The notes beneath the pieces were generated by a model, which made no database searches, was not told where the DNA came from, and saw only the letters and a list, made by a program, of their open reading frames with translations. A stretch of 64,000 nt of DNA from HGW-17 sp964516435 (GTDB lineage: Bacteria; Myxococcota_A; Polyangia; HGW-17): positions 1-64,000 of the forward strand of contig CAZEZP010000001.1 of the NCBI GenBank assembly GCA_964516435.1, written 5' to 3'. Of this stretch, positions 9,298 through 18,721 are shown one piece after another (position 1 is the stretch's first letter; every line of letters starts with the position of its first letter). The translations under genes and the position numbers were made by a program.

Positions 9298-10782
9298 ATG
9301 AAGAAATTTGCACTTTTTCCAATTCTGTTCGGTCTCGCTACCATTTTTTCCGCCTGTGACGATTCGTCTCCGTCCGGCACCTGCAAACCCGTTGCTGAAA
9401 CGTGCAATGGCATCGATGACGACTGCAACGGTCTGATCGACGACAACCTCTCTCGCGCCTGCGACAACACGTGCGGCGAGGGTACTGAAGTATGCGTCAA
9501 CGGACACTGGGCCAACTGCTCGGCGCCCATTCCTTCGCTGGAAGTCTGCGACGGCATCGACAACGACTGCGATGGCACACCCGACAATGGCACGGGCATG
9601 CAGTGCGCGCGCGGCACTTCCCGCGAATGCGGCAACGACACGGGCGCCTGCGCCAAGGGCACGGAACTGTGCACCGAAACCTGCCAGTGGTCCGGGCAGT
9701 GTCTGGGCGCCACCGGCCCGGGCGAGGAGACCTGCAACGGGATCGACGACGACTGCGACGGCGTTATCGACGGCACGGGCACGTCCCAGTTGAGCCGCAC
9801 CTGCACCACCGCCTGCGGCTCCGGCACGGAACTGTGCGTGAGCGGGCAATGGCGCAACTGCACGGCCCCCACCCCGGGCGTGGAGACCTGCAACGGCGTC
9901 GACGATGACTGCGACGGCGTCATCGACAATGGGGTCGGTATGGACTGCGCCCGCGGGGACACCCGGGTCTGCGGATCCAACGTAGGCGAATGCCACACGG
10001 GCACGGAACTATGCGACAATTCCTGCCACTGGACGGGCGTGTGCCTGGGCGAGGTGCCTCCTGGTACCGAAGTCTGCGACGCCAACAACAAGGACGAGAA
10101 CTGCAACGGTAGTTCCAACGAGGGCTGCGCCTGCACCAACGGCCAGACCCAGACCTGCTGTGGCGGCACCGTGGTGACCTGCGCCAATGGTTCCTGGCCG
10201 GCATGCCCGACCCCGCCCGCGGAGACCTGCAACGGCGTCGACGACAACTGCGACGGGCTGGTGGACAACGGCCTGGCGCTGGACATCGACGAGCCCAACG
10301 ATGCCTGCCACCAGGCGCGGCTGTCCACCATGGAAGAAGGAGATACGCTCACCATCGGACCGCGCACCATTTACAAGGCCGACCTCTCCGCCGACATGGA
10401 CTACTTCCAGATCGAACTGCGGGAACTGTCCGACTGGCTGTGCATCATCAACCCGAACTTCAACGAGTGCTATACGTACGCGTTCTCCGTGACCGATCCG
10501 CAGGGACTCAACGTGGAATTCGACGTCATTCCCATCGATTTGGCCGCCACGGATCACGTGGCGCAGTGCACGGCCGCCACTTCGGCCACCATGTTCCCCT
10601 CCACCAGCAATTCCCTGGTGCTCAATTATGCCGGCCGCTGCGGCCGTGACGACAACTGGCGCTTCTATGTGCGTGTGCGCGCGGCCACCACGGGCACTTC
10701 CTGCCGCACCTACACGCTGACCGTCGATGCGCCGCTCGCCTTCATCCAGGAAGAAGCCTGCACCACGTATCCCACGCCATAA
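9298..10782 (+). CDS. MopE-repeat lipoprotein with PPC-like C-terminal domain
   Basis: Lipoprotein of 494 residues; the ATG at 9298 follows AAGGAA and starts a signal peptide with lipobox FSAC. Five repeats of the type ETCNGIDDDCNGLIDDNL run through residues 30-325, each pairing two cysteines with an acidic DDD loop; they are separated by GTE(L/V)C..G.W..C segments. This motif is the repeated unit of MopE, the copper-binding surface protein of Methylococcus, and is common in myxobacterial secreted proteins. The last 170 residues (DIDEPNDACHQARLS onward) resemble the bacterial pre-peptidase C-terminal beta-sandwich. Metal or calcium binding at the surface is likely; the exact role is unknown. 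Confidence 0.8.
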   Translation: MKKFALFPILFGLATIFSACDDSSPSGTCKPVAETCNGIDDDCNGLIDDNLSRACDNTCGEGTEVCVNGHWANCSAPIPSLEVCDGIDNDCDGTPDNGTGMQCARGTSRECGNDTGACAKGTELCTETCQWSGQCLGATGPGEETCNGIDDDCDGVIDGTGTSQLSRTCTTACGSGTELCVSGQWRNCTAPTPGVETCNGVDDDCDGVIDNGVGMDCARGDTRVCGSNVGECHTGTELCDNSCHWTGVCLGEVPPGTEVCDANNKDENCNGSSNEGCACTNGQTQTCCGGTVVTCANGSWPACPTPPAETCNGVDDNCDGLVDNGLALDIDEPNDACHQARLSTMEEGDTLTIGPRTIYKADLSADMDYFQIELRELSDWLCIINPNFNECYTYAFSVTDPQGLNVEFDVIPIDLAATDHVAQCTAATSATMFPSTSNSLVLNYAGRCGRDDNWRFYVRVRAATTGTSCRTYTLTVDAPLAFIQEEACTTYPTP

Positions 10783-10810
10783 TTTTCCCCGGAACTCCTG
10801 ATTCGATTTC

Positions 10811-11362
10811 ATGCGCCCATCCCGCATTTCGTTCGGCATCATCGCCTTCGCCGCGGTTTGGACAGGTTGCCAGCGGGAAGAAGAGGGACGGCTCGCCCTG
10901 TTTGCCGACGTGACATTCTATACACAGAAGGACCTGGCGCTCCCCATTGCGGCATCGGATGCCCAGAAGCGCCATGATGCCGAACATGTCCGGGAATGGG
11001 AGTCGATTCTCGCCCATTTCGGCCAACTCCTGGACCGCATGGAAACCGCCGGAAAGAACTGCCCGGCACGCCATGGCGGGGAGTTGCCCAGCACGCCGCC
11101 CGGCGAATCCCTGCGCGCCCAGGTGGAAGCCGCATGCGACCGCATCAGCAATGACATGGCGCGAATCGATCCCGCTGGCGTCCAATCAGGGTTGCTGCCG
11201 CATGCCCGGCGTTTTTCCCGCCACCTGCGCACGGTTCTGACCAGCGCGCTGGACATCGCCTGCACGCAGCCGGAAATCCTTCGCAGCCGGCTCGATGCGG
11301 CCCGCCGCGAGTTGGCCCGCATGCGCGACTACCTCCGGCTCCCGGATGCCGACGCGCGCTGA
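10811..11362 (+). CDS. Small predicted lipoprotein, unknown function
   Basis: 183 residues with a signal peptide ending in the lipobox VWTGC (Cys20). The mature part is mostly helical, with a pair of cysteines (CPARHGG and AACDRISN) and an Arg-rich amphipathic C-terminus. I do not recognise a family. It begins 28 bp after the MopE lipoprotein in the same direction, so it may be co-transcribed with it. No strong ribosome-binding site is seen before the ATG at 10811. Confidence 0.55.
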   Translation: MRPSRISFGIIAFAAVWTGCQREEEGRLALFADVTFYTQKDLALPIAASDAQKRHDAEHVREWESILAHFGQLLDRMETAGKNCPARHGGELPSTPPGESLRAQVEAACDRISNDMARIDPAGVQSGLLPHARRFSRHLRTVLTSALDIACTQPEILRSRLDAARRELARMRDYLRLPDADAR

Positions 11363-11438
11363 AAAATTTTCCTTCGCCTCTCGAGGCTTTTCCTGCTATG
11401 GTAGGGACGGACGTCCTCACGGACAAGGAAGGTCGCAC

Positions 11439-14400
11439 ATGAAACGTGTTTCTTTCGCGATTCTGGGTTCCCTGATCTTCTTCCATCTCACTGCGCATTT
11501 TGCCCATGCGGCAGATTTGTACATCAACTCGTGCAAGGCATATGCGGCTCCCAATCCCTATAACCCGTCCACGGTCAGCGTCCGCTTCGCGGCGGAAGTC
11601 TGCGGGCGCGATGTCAATACCTGGACCGGCAGCGTCATAGTGACGTTCTATCCCGACCGTAGTTCCGCTCCTTCTGTTCCCTCAGCGCCGCCGGGGCCGC
11701 CGGATGCGTATACCGTATCGGCTTTCATGGATGATTTCTGGTGGCACTGGTACTGGGGAACGCAATGCGCCACGGCGGAAGTCATCGTCAATGATGTATT
11801 TTACGAACAAAAAACCTATAATTTATATTGCGTTGTAGATTCCACCAATGCCATCGGCGAAGACAACGAGAACAATAACGTATACGGCCCCTCCCGCTGG
11901 CGCATCGGCCCCGACCTGTACATCGACCAGTTTTGGTATGTAAAAAAAGGTGCCGAACTAACCTACAAGTTCCGGGTGTGCAACAAGGGCACCCACGAAG
12001 CCAAGAATTTCCGCAACGGGGTGTATTTCCATCGGGATGCCATGCCCCGGGACGGAGAGTACTCCGACAAGTTCAAATCCCTCAAGAGCCTGCCCGGCCT
12101 CAATTGCCTCCACTGGTGGTTCGATCAATGGGATTGCCGGCCCTCCTGCTCCGACGGCGACGACGATGACGACGACATCATGGAAATCATGCGCAATCCG
12201 ACGCCCAACGGACGTTATGTCAGTTGGGTGAAAGCCGACGAGGGCACCTTCGTGGACGAGTCAGACGAAAGCAACAACGTGCGGGGACCGATCGTCATCG
12301 ACATGTCCAATCCGGACCTTGTGATTCGCCGCTTTTCGGCCACGGTGTCCGAAACCTCGCCGTACAGCATCACGTACGAAGTGGAGGTGTGCAATATCGG
12401 TACCGCCGATTCCGGTGTGTTCTGGATCGATATCTACTACCACCGGGACCGCGACAACCCGCCATCCATGGGCGAGCCAGGCAACATCCATGAAAAGGTG
12501 TTCAACCTGCCGCGCAAGGGCGTGAGCGGCGATTGCATCGTGCGCCAGTACGTACGCTACAACGTGGAGCAGCGCCAGTACGAAAGCTACTGCCAGGTGG
12601 ATGCGGACGATTTCGTGGTGGACCCGGACCGGGTCACCAACATGGAAGGGCCGCTCACGATCGAAGTTCCGGGCGGCGCCATGCCTGCCGGCTGTTCGGA
12701 CAACGACGGGGACGGCTATGGTTATGGGTCCGATTGCGCGGGCGAAGTGGACTGCGATGACGACGAGCGTGACATCCATCCTGGCGCATCGGAAAAATGC
12801 GGAGATGGCATCGATCAGAACTGTAACGGCACCGCCGATGACGGTTGCCCGGGCGTGGACTGCAAAGATCGCGACAATGATGGCATTCCGTCGGGCCCGG
12901 ACTGCGTCGTTCGCGACTGTGATGACGACAATCCCATGCGGTTCCCTGGAAACGAGGAAATCTGCGGCGACGGTGTCGACAACGACTGCGACGGATACGT
13001 GGATGACTGCTGCCCGGGCGCCAACTTGTGCGATTCCGACGGGGACGGTGCCTGCACCGGGCCCAACTGTCCAGGCCCCGTGGATCCCGACTGTTTCGCG
13101 GCGTGCAACGGCAATGTCGATTGCATTCGCAACTGTCCGCCGGCGAAGGATCCGGCTTGCGTGGAAGCCTGCAATGGGAACCGCACCTGCATCGATGCCT
13201 GCCCGCCGTGGCGCGATCCCACGTGCGTGGAGGCCTGCCTGGGCAACCAGTCATGCATCGACGCCTGCCCGCCCGCCCAGGACGCCAATGACAACAATGC
13301 CGGCTGCGGCTGGGGCGGCAGTGTGGAAATCTGCGGCGACCACGTCGACAACGACTGCGACGGCATTCCGGATGACGGCTGTCCGGGCACGTACTGCGAA
13401 GACGATGACGATGACGGTTTTGGAATCGGTGTCGGATGCCCGGGTCCCCAGGACTGCGATGACGGCAATGCCGCTCTCAATCCAGGTGCCCTGGAGATTT
13501 GCGGCGATGGCATCGATCAGAACTGCGACCGCGTATCCGACGGTGGATGCAACACCTGCGTGGATGCCGACGGAGATGGATTCTATTCCGGCAATGGCAG
13601 CGACCCGCACTGCCAGAACATGCCGCGCGACTGCGACGACGCCAGTGCGCTCATCTTCCCGGGCGCTCCGGAAATCTGCGGAAACGGCGTCGATGAAAAT
13701 TGTAATCTGTCTATCGAAGACACTCCGTGCGTCGACCCCCATGACGCCGGGGAATGCATGGCGCTCATGCCCGATACGGCCGCTGTACTTGCCTGCCTGA
13801 ACCAGCACGATGACAGCCGGCCGCCGGATTCCTGCCTGCATGCTGACGTGGGCGCCCCACCCTGCCACGACCCTGCATGCGTGATGGGTTGCGTGGCGGC
13901 ATGCGCCGGTGCCGATCCCTGTGCCACCCTGGCCACCTGCATCGCCGCCTGCCCGGCGTGGACGGAAACCTGCGTGGACGGCGACCGGGATGGCTGGGGC
14001 GTGGGAGAAGGATGCCCCATCCAGGATTGCCGCGACAACAACGACTCCATCAGCCCGGGCCAGCCGGAGGTCTGCAACGGCATGGACGACGACTGCGACG
14101 GCACGGCAGACGACTGGAACATCAATGGAACGCCCTGCCGTGATCCGCAATGCATAATCGACTGCGGCGGAGACCCCGTCTGCATCGCCGGCTGTCCCTA
14201 TGTGGATTGCGTAGATCACGACGGCGATGGCTGGGGCGTTGGTGAAGATTGCGCGCCAGGCCAGCAGGACCCCGACGATACCGATCCATCGGTATTCCCC
14301 GGGAACAGTGAAATCTGCGGTGACGGCAAGGACCAGAACGGCAACGGCATTCCCGATGATGGCTGCGTGTTGTGCCTCGATCACGACGGCGACGGCCATG

Positions 14401-14651
14401 GCATCGGCCCTGCCTGCTCCAGCCGGGACTGCGACGATTCCAACAGCGGCATCCATCCGGGAGCCACCGAAAAATGCGGTGTCGTGGACACCAACTGCGA
14501 TGGCCAGTCGCCAGCGGCTTCCGTCTGCCCCGATGACCTCAAGGGCTGTTCCTGCACGACGCCTGGCGCCCGAGCCCATCTGCCCACGGCCTTGCTGCTG
14601 CTGTTCTCCTTCGGGCTGGGGCTCGCCTGGACCCTGCGGCGTCGGCACTGA
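11439..14651 (+). CDS. CARDB + MopE-repeat protein with MYXO-CTERM-like anchor
   Basis: Secreted protein of 1070 residues. The ATG at 11439 follows AAGGAAGG and gives a signal peptide (MKRVSFAILGSLIFF...AHA). Residues 25-410 hold three CARDB-type beta-sandwiches, each with a VC(N/G) strand (for example YKFRVCNKGTHEAKN and YEVEVCNIGTADSG). Residues 420-1020 are at least ten MopE-like units of the form DCDDDxxxIHPGAxEKCGDGIDQNCNG, with Cys-rich insertions (CNGNxxCIDACPP). The tail GCSCTTPG, hydrophobic helix, RRRH is MYXO-CTERM-like. It should be a cell-surface protein rich in Ca sites and disulfides, presumably in adhesion or matrix. A TATGGT -10-like hexamer lies at about 11398. Confidence 0.8.
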   Translation: MKRVSFAILGSLIFFHLTAHFAHAADLYINSCKAYAAPNPYNPSTVSVRFAAEVCGRDVNTWTGSVIVTFYPDRSSAPSVPSAPPGPPDAYTVSAFMDDFWWHWYWGTQCATAEVIVNDVFYEQKTYNLYCVVDSTNAIGEDNENNNVYGPSRWRIGPDLYIDQFWYVKKGAELTYKFRVCNKGTHEAKNFRNGVYFHRDAMPRDGEYSDKFKSLKSLPGLNCLHWWFDQWDCRPSCSDGDDDDDDIMEIMRNPTPNGRYVSWVKADEGTFVDESDESNNVRGPIVIDMSNPDLVIRRFSATVSETSPYSITYEVEVCNIGTADSGVFWIDIYYHRDRDNPPSMGEPGNIHEKVFNLPRKGVSGDCIVRQYVRYNVEQRQYESYCQVDADDFVVDPDRVTNMEGPLTIEVPGGAMPAGCSDNDGDGYGYGSDCAGEVDCDDDERDIHPGASEKCGDGIDQNCNGTADDGCPGVDCKDRDNDGIPSGPDCVVRDCDDDNPMRFPGNEEICGDGVDNDCDGYVDDCCPGANLCDSDGDGACTGPNCPGPVDPDCFAACNGNVDCIRNCPPAKDPACVEACNGNRTCIDACPPWRDPTCVEACLGNQSCIDACPPAQDANDNNAGCGWGGSVEICGDHVDNDCDGIPDDGCPGTYCEDDDDDGFGIGVGCPGPQDCDDGNAALNPGALEICGDGIDQNCDRVSDGGCNTCVDADGDGFYSGNGSDPHCQNMPRDCDDASALIFPGAPEICGNGVDENCNLSIEDTPCVDPHDAGECMALMPDTAAVLACLNQHDDSRPPDSCLHADVGAPPCHDPACVMGCVAACAGADPCATLATCIAACPAWTETCVDGDRDGWGVGEGCPIQDCRDNNDSISPGQPEVCNGMDDDCDGTADDWNINGTPCRDPQCIIDCGGDPVCIAGCPYVDCVDHDGDGWGVGEDCAPGQQDPDDTDPSVFPGNSEICGDGKDQNGNGIPDDGCVLCLDHDGDGHGIGPACSSRDCDDSNSGIHPGATEKCGVVDTNCDGQSPAASVCPDDLKGCSCTTPGARAHLPTALLLLFSFGLGLAWTLRRRH

Positions 14652-14764
14652 CGGCATCCCCTTCTGCAGTTTCCTTCCCAGTGAAAACCACGTGAAATCG
14701 CGTCCCTGGTACGTGCATCATGGCGCGGACGCAAACAAGTCGCCTGCCCGGCACGCGGCAGTCT

Positions 14765-15232
14765 TCAGGTCGTCGATCCTCCCGTCATGCGGCGGTGTTC
14801 CTCTTCCAGATGCGACAAAAGCCGCCCCACTGAAAATCCCAGATTGTTTTCCGTGGCGGCAGCAAAGATGGGGCGCGGCAAATCGGCGGCCGACCAGAAA
14901 TTCACCACGCGGTAGAGTTCCGACAGCGGGCGGCCAGCGATGAGCAGCACGCGCGGCAGATGCGAGGGAGGATCCGGCAGCTCCGGATCCGGCGCGGATC
15001 CGGCACCGGAAATTCCAAGGCATGCCGCCACGGACCGATGCCATTGCTCCACCGTGAGGATCCGGACGTCGGGCGGCCGGCGGAAGAGAGCAAAAAGGAA
15101 AATGCCCAGTTTCTGCAATTCCTGCGCATCGAAACCGGCGGCCAGGAAAGCCTGCGGCCCCGGCAGCAGCGGGTCGGAGGATGGCGTGGCGAAATCAGGA
15201 GAAGGAGTATCGGTCATGCGGGCATTGTACAT
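14765..15232 (-). CDS. DUF3783-like protein
   Basis: About 155 residues from the ATG at 15232; ATGs at 15247 and 15217 are also possible, and none has a strong ribosome-binding site. The C-terminal part (RPIFAAATENNLGFSVGRLLSHLEEEHR) resembles DUF3783, whose proteins end in a (F/V)AxxTExNxxW..L motif, here with F for W. The central segment VLLIAGRPLSELYRVVNFW fits the first part of the same domain. The function is not known. It is divergent from the coiled-coil peptide at 15318. Confidence 0.55.
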   Translation of the reverse strand: MYNARMTDTPSPDFATPSSDPLLPGPQAFLAAGFDAQELQKLGIFLFALFRRPPDVRILTVEQWHRSVAACLGISGAGSAPDPELPDPPSHLPRVLLIAGRPLSELYRVVNFWSAADLPRPIFAAATENNLGFSVGRLLSHLEEEHRRMTGGSTT

Positions 15233-15317
15233 GTCATCCACGGCCATGCAAGCCGATTCTTTGATTCGCCAAACCGGGGAATTGACAAGCCTTAAGCCTC
15301 TGTGGCATGGTGCCGCC

Positions 15318-15491
15318 ATGAACGACGAGTTGCTTCAAGAACAAGACCGGATGTTTCAGGAAGTGGAGCGGATCCGCCTGCAGATCGAACGCACCACGAA
15401 CAAGTTCCAGAAACTGCAGCAACAATTACATGATTTGCGCACACAAATAAAAGAATTACATCAAATTCTTCATCATAATAACGATCAATAG
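15318..15491 (+). CDS. Small coiled-coil protein
   Basis: 57 residues, almost all heptad-like helix (ERIRLQIERTTNKFQKLQQQ and on), with a Gln/His-rich end, so a dimeric coiled coil is likely. A TTGACA box at 15282-15287 with CATGGT 18 bp later could be its promoter; if so the RNA starts very near the ATG. It lies 16 bp before trmB and could be co-transcribed with it. The family is unknown; reality as a gene is supported by position and heptads but not proven. Confidence 0.5.
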   Translation: MNDELLQEQDRMFQEVERIRLQIERTTNKFQKLQQQLHDLRTQIKELHQILHHNNDQ

Positions 15492-15507
15492 CAACAAGAT
15501 TAAGATT

Positions 15508-16134
15508 ATGGCATCCCGCATCCGCCACCATGTCAATCCGCTGGCGCTGCATCTTTTGTCGTTCGAGCCGAAAAAGCCGGTTCTGGATGGCCGGCCCGCG
15601 CATGTGGAACTGGGATGCGCCGAGGGGGAATTCCTGTTCCGGTTCGCCAGCGCCCATCCCGAAGCCCTGGTCATCGGCCTCGAAATCCGGCAGGAGTTGG
15701 TGAAGGAAATTCAGGAAACCGCCCGGAACATGGGAATGGAGAACCGGGTGCAGGCCGTGTTCGCCAACATTCCCATCCACCTGGGGCTACTGTTTCCGGA
15801 AAACTCGGTCACCCGTTTCTACCTGAACTTTCCGGACCCCTGCTTCAAGCGTGACCAGCACAAGCGCCGGGTGCTCACCCCGGGCGTGCTCCGGGACATC
15901 CACCGGGCGCTCTTGCCGGGCGGCGAATTCTTTTTCCAGAGCGATGTGTTCGATACCGCGCTCGATGCCCTGTACATCACGGAACGAGACGCTCCCCCCG
16001 GCTTCGTGAACGTGGTGGAACCGTTCCGTTTCCTGCGTGAGCACCCATTTGCCGATACGCCCACGCGCCGGGAGCGTTTCTGCACGGAGGAAGGGGTGCG
16101 CATATGGCGTTTCTGCTATCGCAAATCGTATTGA
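15508..16134 (+). CDS. trmB: tRNA (guanine-N7-)-methyltransferase-like protein
   Basis: 208 residues, in the TrmB length range. The SAM-binding motif I is VELGCAEGEFLF (residues 33-44), with Cys and Ala where Gly is usual. The TrmB signature FPDPCFKRDQHKRR is at about 110-124; in the family FPDPWxKKRHxKRR holds the catalytic Asp and tRNA-binding basic residues. It would methylate G46 of tRNA in the cytoplasm using SAM. The ATG at 15508 has only a weak AAGA upstream. Its end overlaps the next gene by 31 bp, suggesting translational coupling. Confidence 0.8.
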   Translation: MASRIRHHVNPLALHLLSFEPKKPVLDGRPAHVELGCAEGEFLFRFASAHPEALVIGLEIRQELVKEIQETARNMGMENRVQAVFANIPIHLGLLFPENSVTRFYLNFPDPCFKRDQHKRRVLTPGVLRDIHRALLPGGEFFFQSDVFDTALDALYITERDAPPGFVNVVEPFRFLREHPFADTPTRRERFCTEEGVRIWRFCYRKSY

Positions 16135-17546
16135 TTTGGTGGCTGCAGAACCCCCCGCCCGTTCTGCATGAGCCGTATCCGCCCGACCGGCCCGAACCGG
16201 GGACGGGAAGCGGCGCGCATGCGGAAGGTGGATCGGGCGCCCGGACACCAGCAGCCGGCATGGGCGCAGGCGGTGACGAAGGTGAACTGCCGGAAGATTC
16301 GGGGAAAAACGAGGCGAATGAACGAACGTCCCCGGCTGCCTCCACGGAAGAACCCTCGCCCGACGCCGATGCGGACATCGATGACGACGCCGGGACGGCG
16401 GCCGCCTCTCCCACGGCAGAATTCTCGGAACGCCTGCAGAATCTCCTGCAGAATGCCTTGCAGAACCCGGGCGTGCAACTGGATCCCAAAACGGATTCGT
16501 TCGACATTCCATCCAATTTACTGGATGTTGTTTTTACTCCATCGATTTTTCCGAATGAACGCATATGGGTATATGATGAAGTCGCCTTCTCGCCCACGGG
16601 CCGACTCGGGGCACATGCATCGGATTCCAAGGTGCGCCCCATGCAAAACGGGCTGGCCCAATCCAGCGAAACGGTTTTTTTCTGGGTAAAAATCCGGCTG
16701 GCCAACCCCAGGGCGGCTACCATCCTTCCGACTCCCGCTCCGGGCGTTCGTGTGGAAGGGCTGCCTCCCGGTGTCGTCCTATATGAAAATGAAAAAGGAA
16801 TGCTTTTTTACAAAGCTACATCGTCTGCTCCCGTTTCGATGACCTTGCGCATGGGAGCGCCCCGCACCTATTTCGAGGAGCCCGATTTGGAGCGGGTGCC
16901 GGTTCCCCCCGTGCGCGCATTTCCCGGATCCGACCGCCTGCGCGAAATCTCCCTGCGGACGTTCGGAAAGCCGGATGCGGGGTTTCTGGCCCGCATGGCC
17001 AGGTATTTTCGCGGCTTCGACGTCCTCCGGCTGCGGCCGTTTCCCGCCACCATGAGTCTGGAGGAAGCCATCCTGAAGCAAAAGCGGGGCGTATGCCGGC
17101 ACCGCGCGCTGCTGTTCTTCGGCATCGCGTCGGCCTGGGGCTACGATGTGCGCCTCGTGCTCAACCGCGTGCACGCCTTCGTGGAAGTCCGATGGGCGGG
17201 GCATCCCTGGACACGCCTGGATTTGGGTGGAGCGCAATTGCCACCCGGATTTTCTCCGCCTACTGCGCCGGATCTCTTCTCCCGCATCCCCTATGATTAT
17301 CGGATTCCTGCCATCTCTGCCGTGCGGTCGGGTGGCATTCTGACGGTAGTCGTGGAACACGCATCAGAACCGCCACCATTCTTATGGGCCATCATCCGGA
17401 ACGCTTCGGGCCGCGAGGTCGCCCGCACCGGGATCTTGCCTTCCTCCGGCCGCCGGGAAATACTGCGCATTCCCCTTCCCCCTTTGCCGGCCGGCCGCTA
17501 CAAGGTGCTTCTCGAGCCGCCCGTCTGGCGGAACCCATCCCCCTGA
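16104..17546 (+). CDS. Transglutaminase-like exported protein
   Basis: 480 residues. A hydrophobic N-terminus (MAFLLSQIVLIWWLQ) is followed by about 100 residues of low-complexity Pro/Gly/Asp/Glu linker. The central region carries a transglutaminase core: Cys331 in KRGVCRHRALLFFGIASAWG, His357 in NRVHAFVEV and Asp373 in TRLDLGGA. Such domains act as cysteine proteases or amide-forming enzymes in the cell envelope. The C-terminal 80 residues look like a small beta domain. The ATG at 16104 follows GGAGGAAGGGG and overlaps trmB. The substrate is unknown. Confidence 0.75.
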   Translation: MAFLLSQIVLIWWLQNPPPVLHEPYPPDRPEPGTGSGAHAEGGSGARTPAAGMGAGGDEGELPEDSGKNEANERTSPAASTEEPSPDADADIDDDAGTAAASPTAEFSERLQNLLQNALQNPGVQLDPKTDSFDIPSNLLDVVFTPSIFPNERIWVYDEVAFSPTGRLGAHASDSKVRPMQNGLAQSSETVFFWVKIRLANPRAATILPTPAPGVRVEGLPPGVVLYENEKGMLFYKATSSAPVSMTLRMGAPRTYFEEPDLERVPVPPVRAFPGSDRLREISLRTFGKPDAGFLARMARYFRGFDVLRLRPFPATMSLEEAILKQKRGVCRHRALLFFGIASAWGYDVRLVLNRVHAFVEVRWAGHPWTRLDLGGAQLPPGFSPPTAPDLFSRIPYDYRIPAISAVRSGGILTVVVEHASEPPPFLWAIIRNASGREVARTGILPSSGRREILRIPLPPLPAGRYKVLLEPPVWRNPSP

Positions 17547-17595
17547 TGGATTTAAATCATTGCATTCGGCATTCGGAAGACGCGATAGATACGTG

Positions 17596-18330
17596 TCAGG
17601 GTTGCGGTTCCTCGGGAGCCGCGCTTTCCATGGGAACCGGTTCCGGCGAGTCGTCCGGAGGAGATGCCGGCGGAGCGCTTTCCACCGGAGGAGTCGGCGC
17701 TGGGGGAGCGCTTTCCACCGGAGGAGTCGGCGCCGGCGAAGCGTTTTCCACCGGAGGAGTCGGCGCCGGCGGAGCGTTTTCCACCGGAGGGCTCGGAGCA
17801 GCCGGGGCGGCCACTCCTTCCGGTTTTCCTGACTCCGGCTGCACGTCGGGGCGCGAAAACTGGGGAGCCGGGCCAGTGTACCACCGCGGCAATTGTGGCA
17901 TTTCCCCCACCACCTGCCAGCCCTTTTCGGTATGTTCCAGGTCGAAATAGGCCACTTCCTCCCGATCGTTGCGCGTCAATTGAAGCGCCACCAACGCCCG
18001 CGCGTCGTCCTCGTGCACCAGCAGGGGCTCGCCGATGGCTTCCACCCGGATGTCTGCGATGCGCCGCTTCTCGCGGGAAAGCGCATAGGCTTTCATGATG
18101 GAGTAACAGCCTTCCTTGCCCCGCTTTTCCAGAAAGCGCTTGAATCGTCCGGATACGATGCTTTCCAGAACCCGGCAGTCGTGATGGTTCACCGCCCATA
18201 TATAGCTTTGCACGGCAGAAAGGGGCGTCGAGAGGTCGGGCTTGTATTTCTTCTTGCAACCCGCAAAAGGAATGCTAGCAACGAGAACAAAAAATAAAAT
18301 AATCCATGGAAAACGAGAATACTTTTTCAT
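17596..18330 (-). CDS. Lipoprotein with NTF2-like domain and Pro-rich tandem repeats
   Basis: 244 residues from the ATG at 18330, which follows GAGGTGGG and opens a signal peptide with lipobox FAGC. Residues 28-140 resemble DUF4878/NTF2-like domains of small lipoproteins (STPLSAVQSYIWAVNHHD, then VEAIGEPLLVHEDDARALVAL). The C-terminal 90 residues are a Pro/Ala/Glu linker containing four 11-residue repeats PPVE(N/S)A(P/S)PAPT, which at DNA level are four 33-bp units. The function is unknown; probably periplasmic-facing. It follows another small lipoprotein gene on the same strand by 7 bp, suggesting an operon. Confidence 0.7.
   Translation of the reverse strand: MKKYSRFPWIILFFVLVASIPFAGCKKKYKPDLSTPLSAVQSYIWAVNHHDCRVLESIVSGRFKRFLEKRGKEGCYSIMKAYALSREKRRIADIRVEAIGEPLLVHEDDARALVALQLTRNDREEVAYFDLEHTEKGWQVVGEMPQLPRWYTGPAPQFSRPDVQPESGKPEGVAAPAAPSPPVENAPPAPTPPVENASPAPTPPVESAPPAPTPPVESAPPASPPDDSPEPVPMESAAPEEPQP
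17672..17803. repeat. Four 33-bp tandem repeats inside the lipoprotein gene
   Basis: Units begin at 17672, 17705, 17738 and 17771 with only a few substitutions. Each encodes 11 residues, so copy-number change keeps the frame. Confidence 0.85.
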
Positions 18331-18337
18331 TCCCACC

Positions 18338-18703
18338 TCACTGGGATGCACGCGGGGACGCCGTGTCCAGAAGGCAGCGGCGCAATTCTTCCCCGCAAGG
18401 CTTGGATGCACAATGCTCATACTTCTGTATGAAATCTCCCGGCATTTTTCGCAAGGCTTCTTCGCATGCCGCAATGAAGGGCTTACGCTTCTGGACCATG
18501 GCCGCCCGGGCTTCCTCGTTGAGGATTTCCTCATAACTGCAACTCCATACTTTTTCACAATAGGTGGTGGGAGGCGGCACCGACAAATCCGCCGCCCTGG
18601 GCGTGGGAGATTCGCCAGAGGAAGAAGCCGTACCGCCGCCCAAACAGGCGGCCGCCGTCATTCCCGTCAAAAGTAGCAACAGGTAGAAGCGTGCAAAAAA
18701 CAT
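18338..18703 (-). CDS. Small Cys-rich predicted lipoprotein
   Basis: 121 residues: signal peptide with lipobox AAAC (Cys20), a Ser/Pro linker and a helical domain with six cysteines in the pattern YC..VWSC...AAC...HC...PC...RC, which should form three disulfides. Small lipoproteins of this pattern are frequent in myxobacteria but the function is unknown. It starts 18 bp downstream of the kinase gene on the same strand and ends 7 bp before the next lipoprotein, so kinase and both lipoproteins may form one operon. Confidence 0.65.
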   Translation of the reverse strand: MFFARFYLLLLLTGMTAAACLGGGTASSSGESPTPRAADLSVPPPTTYCEKVWSCSYEEILNEEARAAMVQKRKPFIAACEEALRKMPGDFIQKYEHCASKPCGEELRRCLLDTASPRASQ

Positions 18704-18721
18704 CGGATGGCTCCCGGACGT

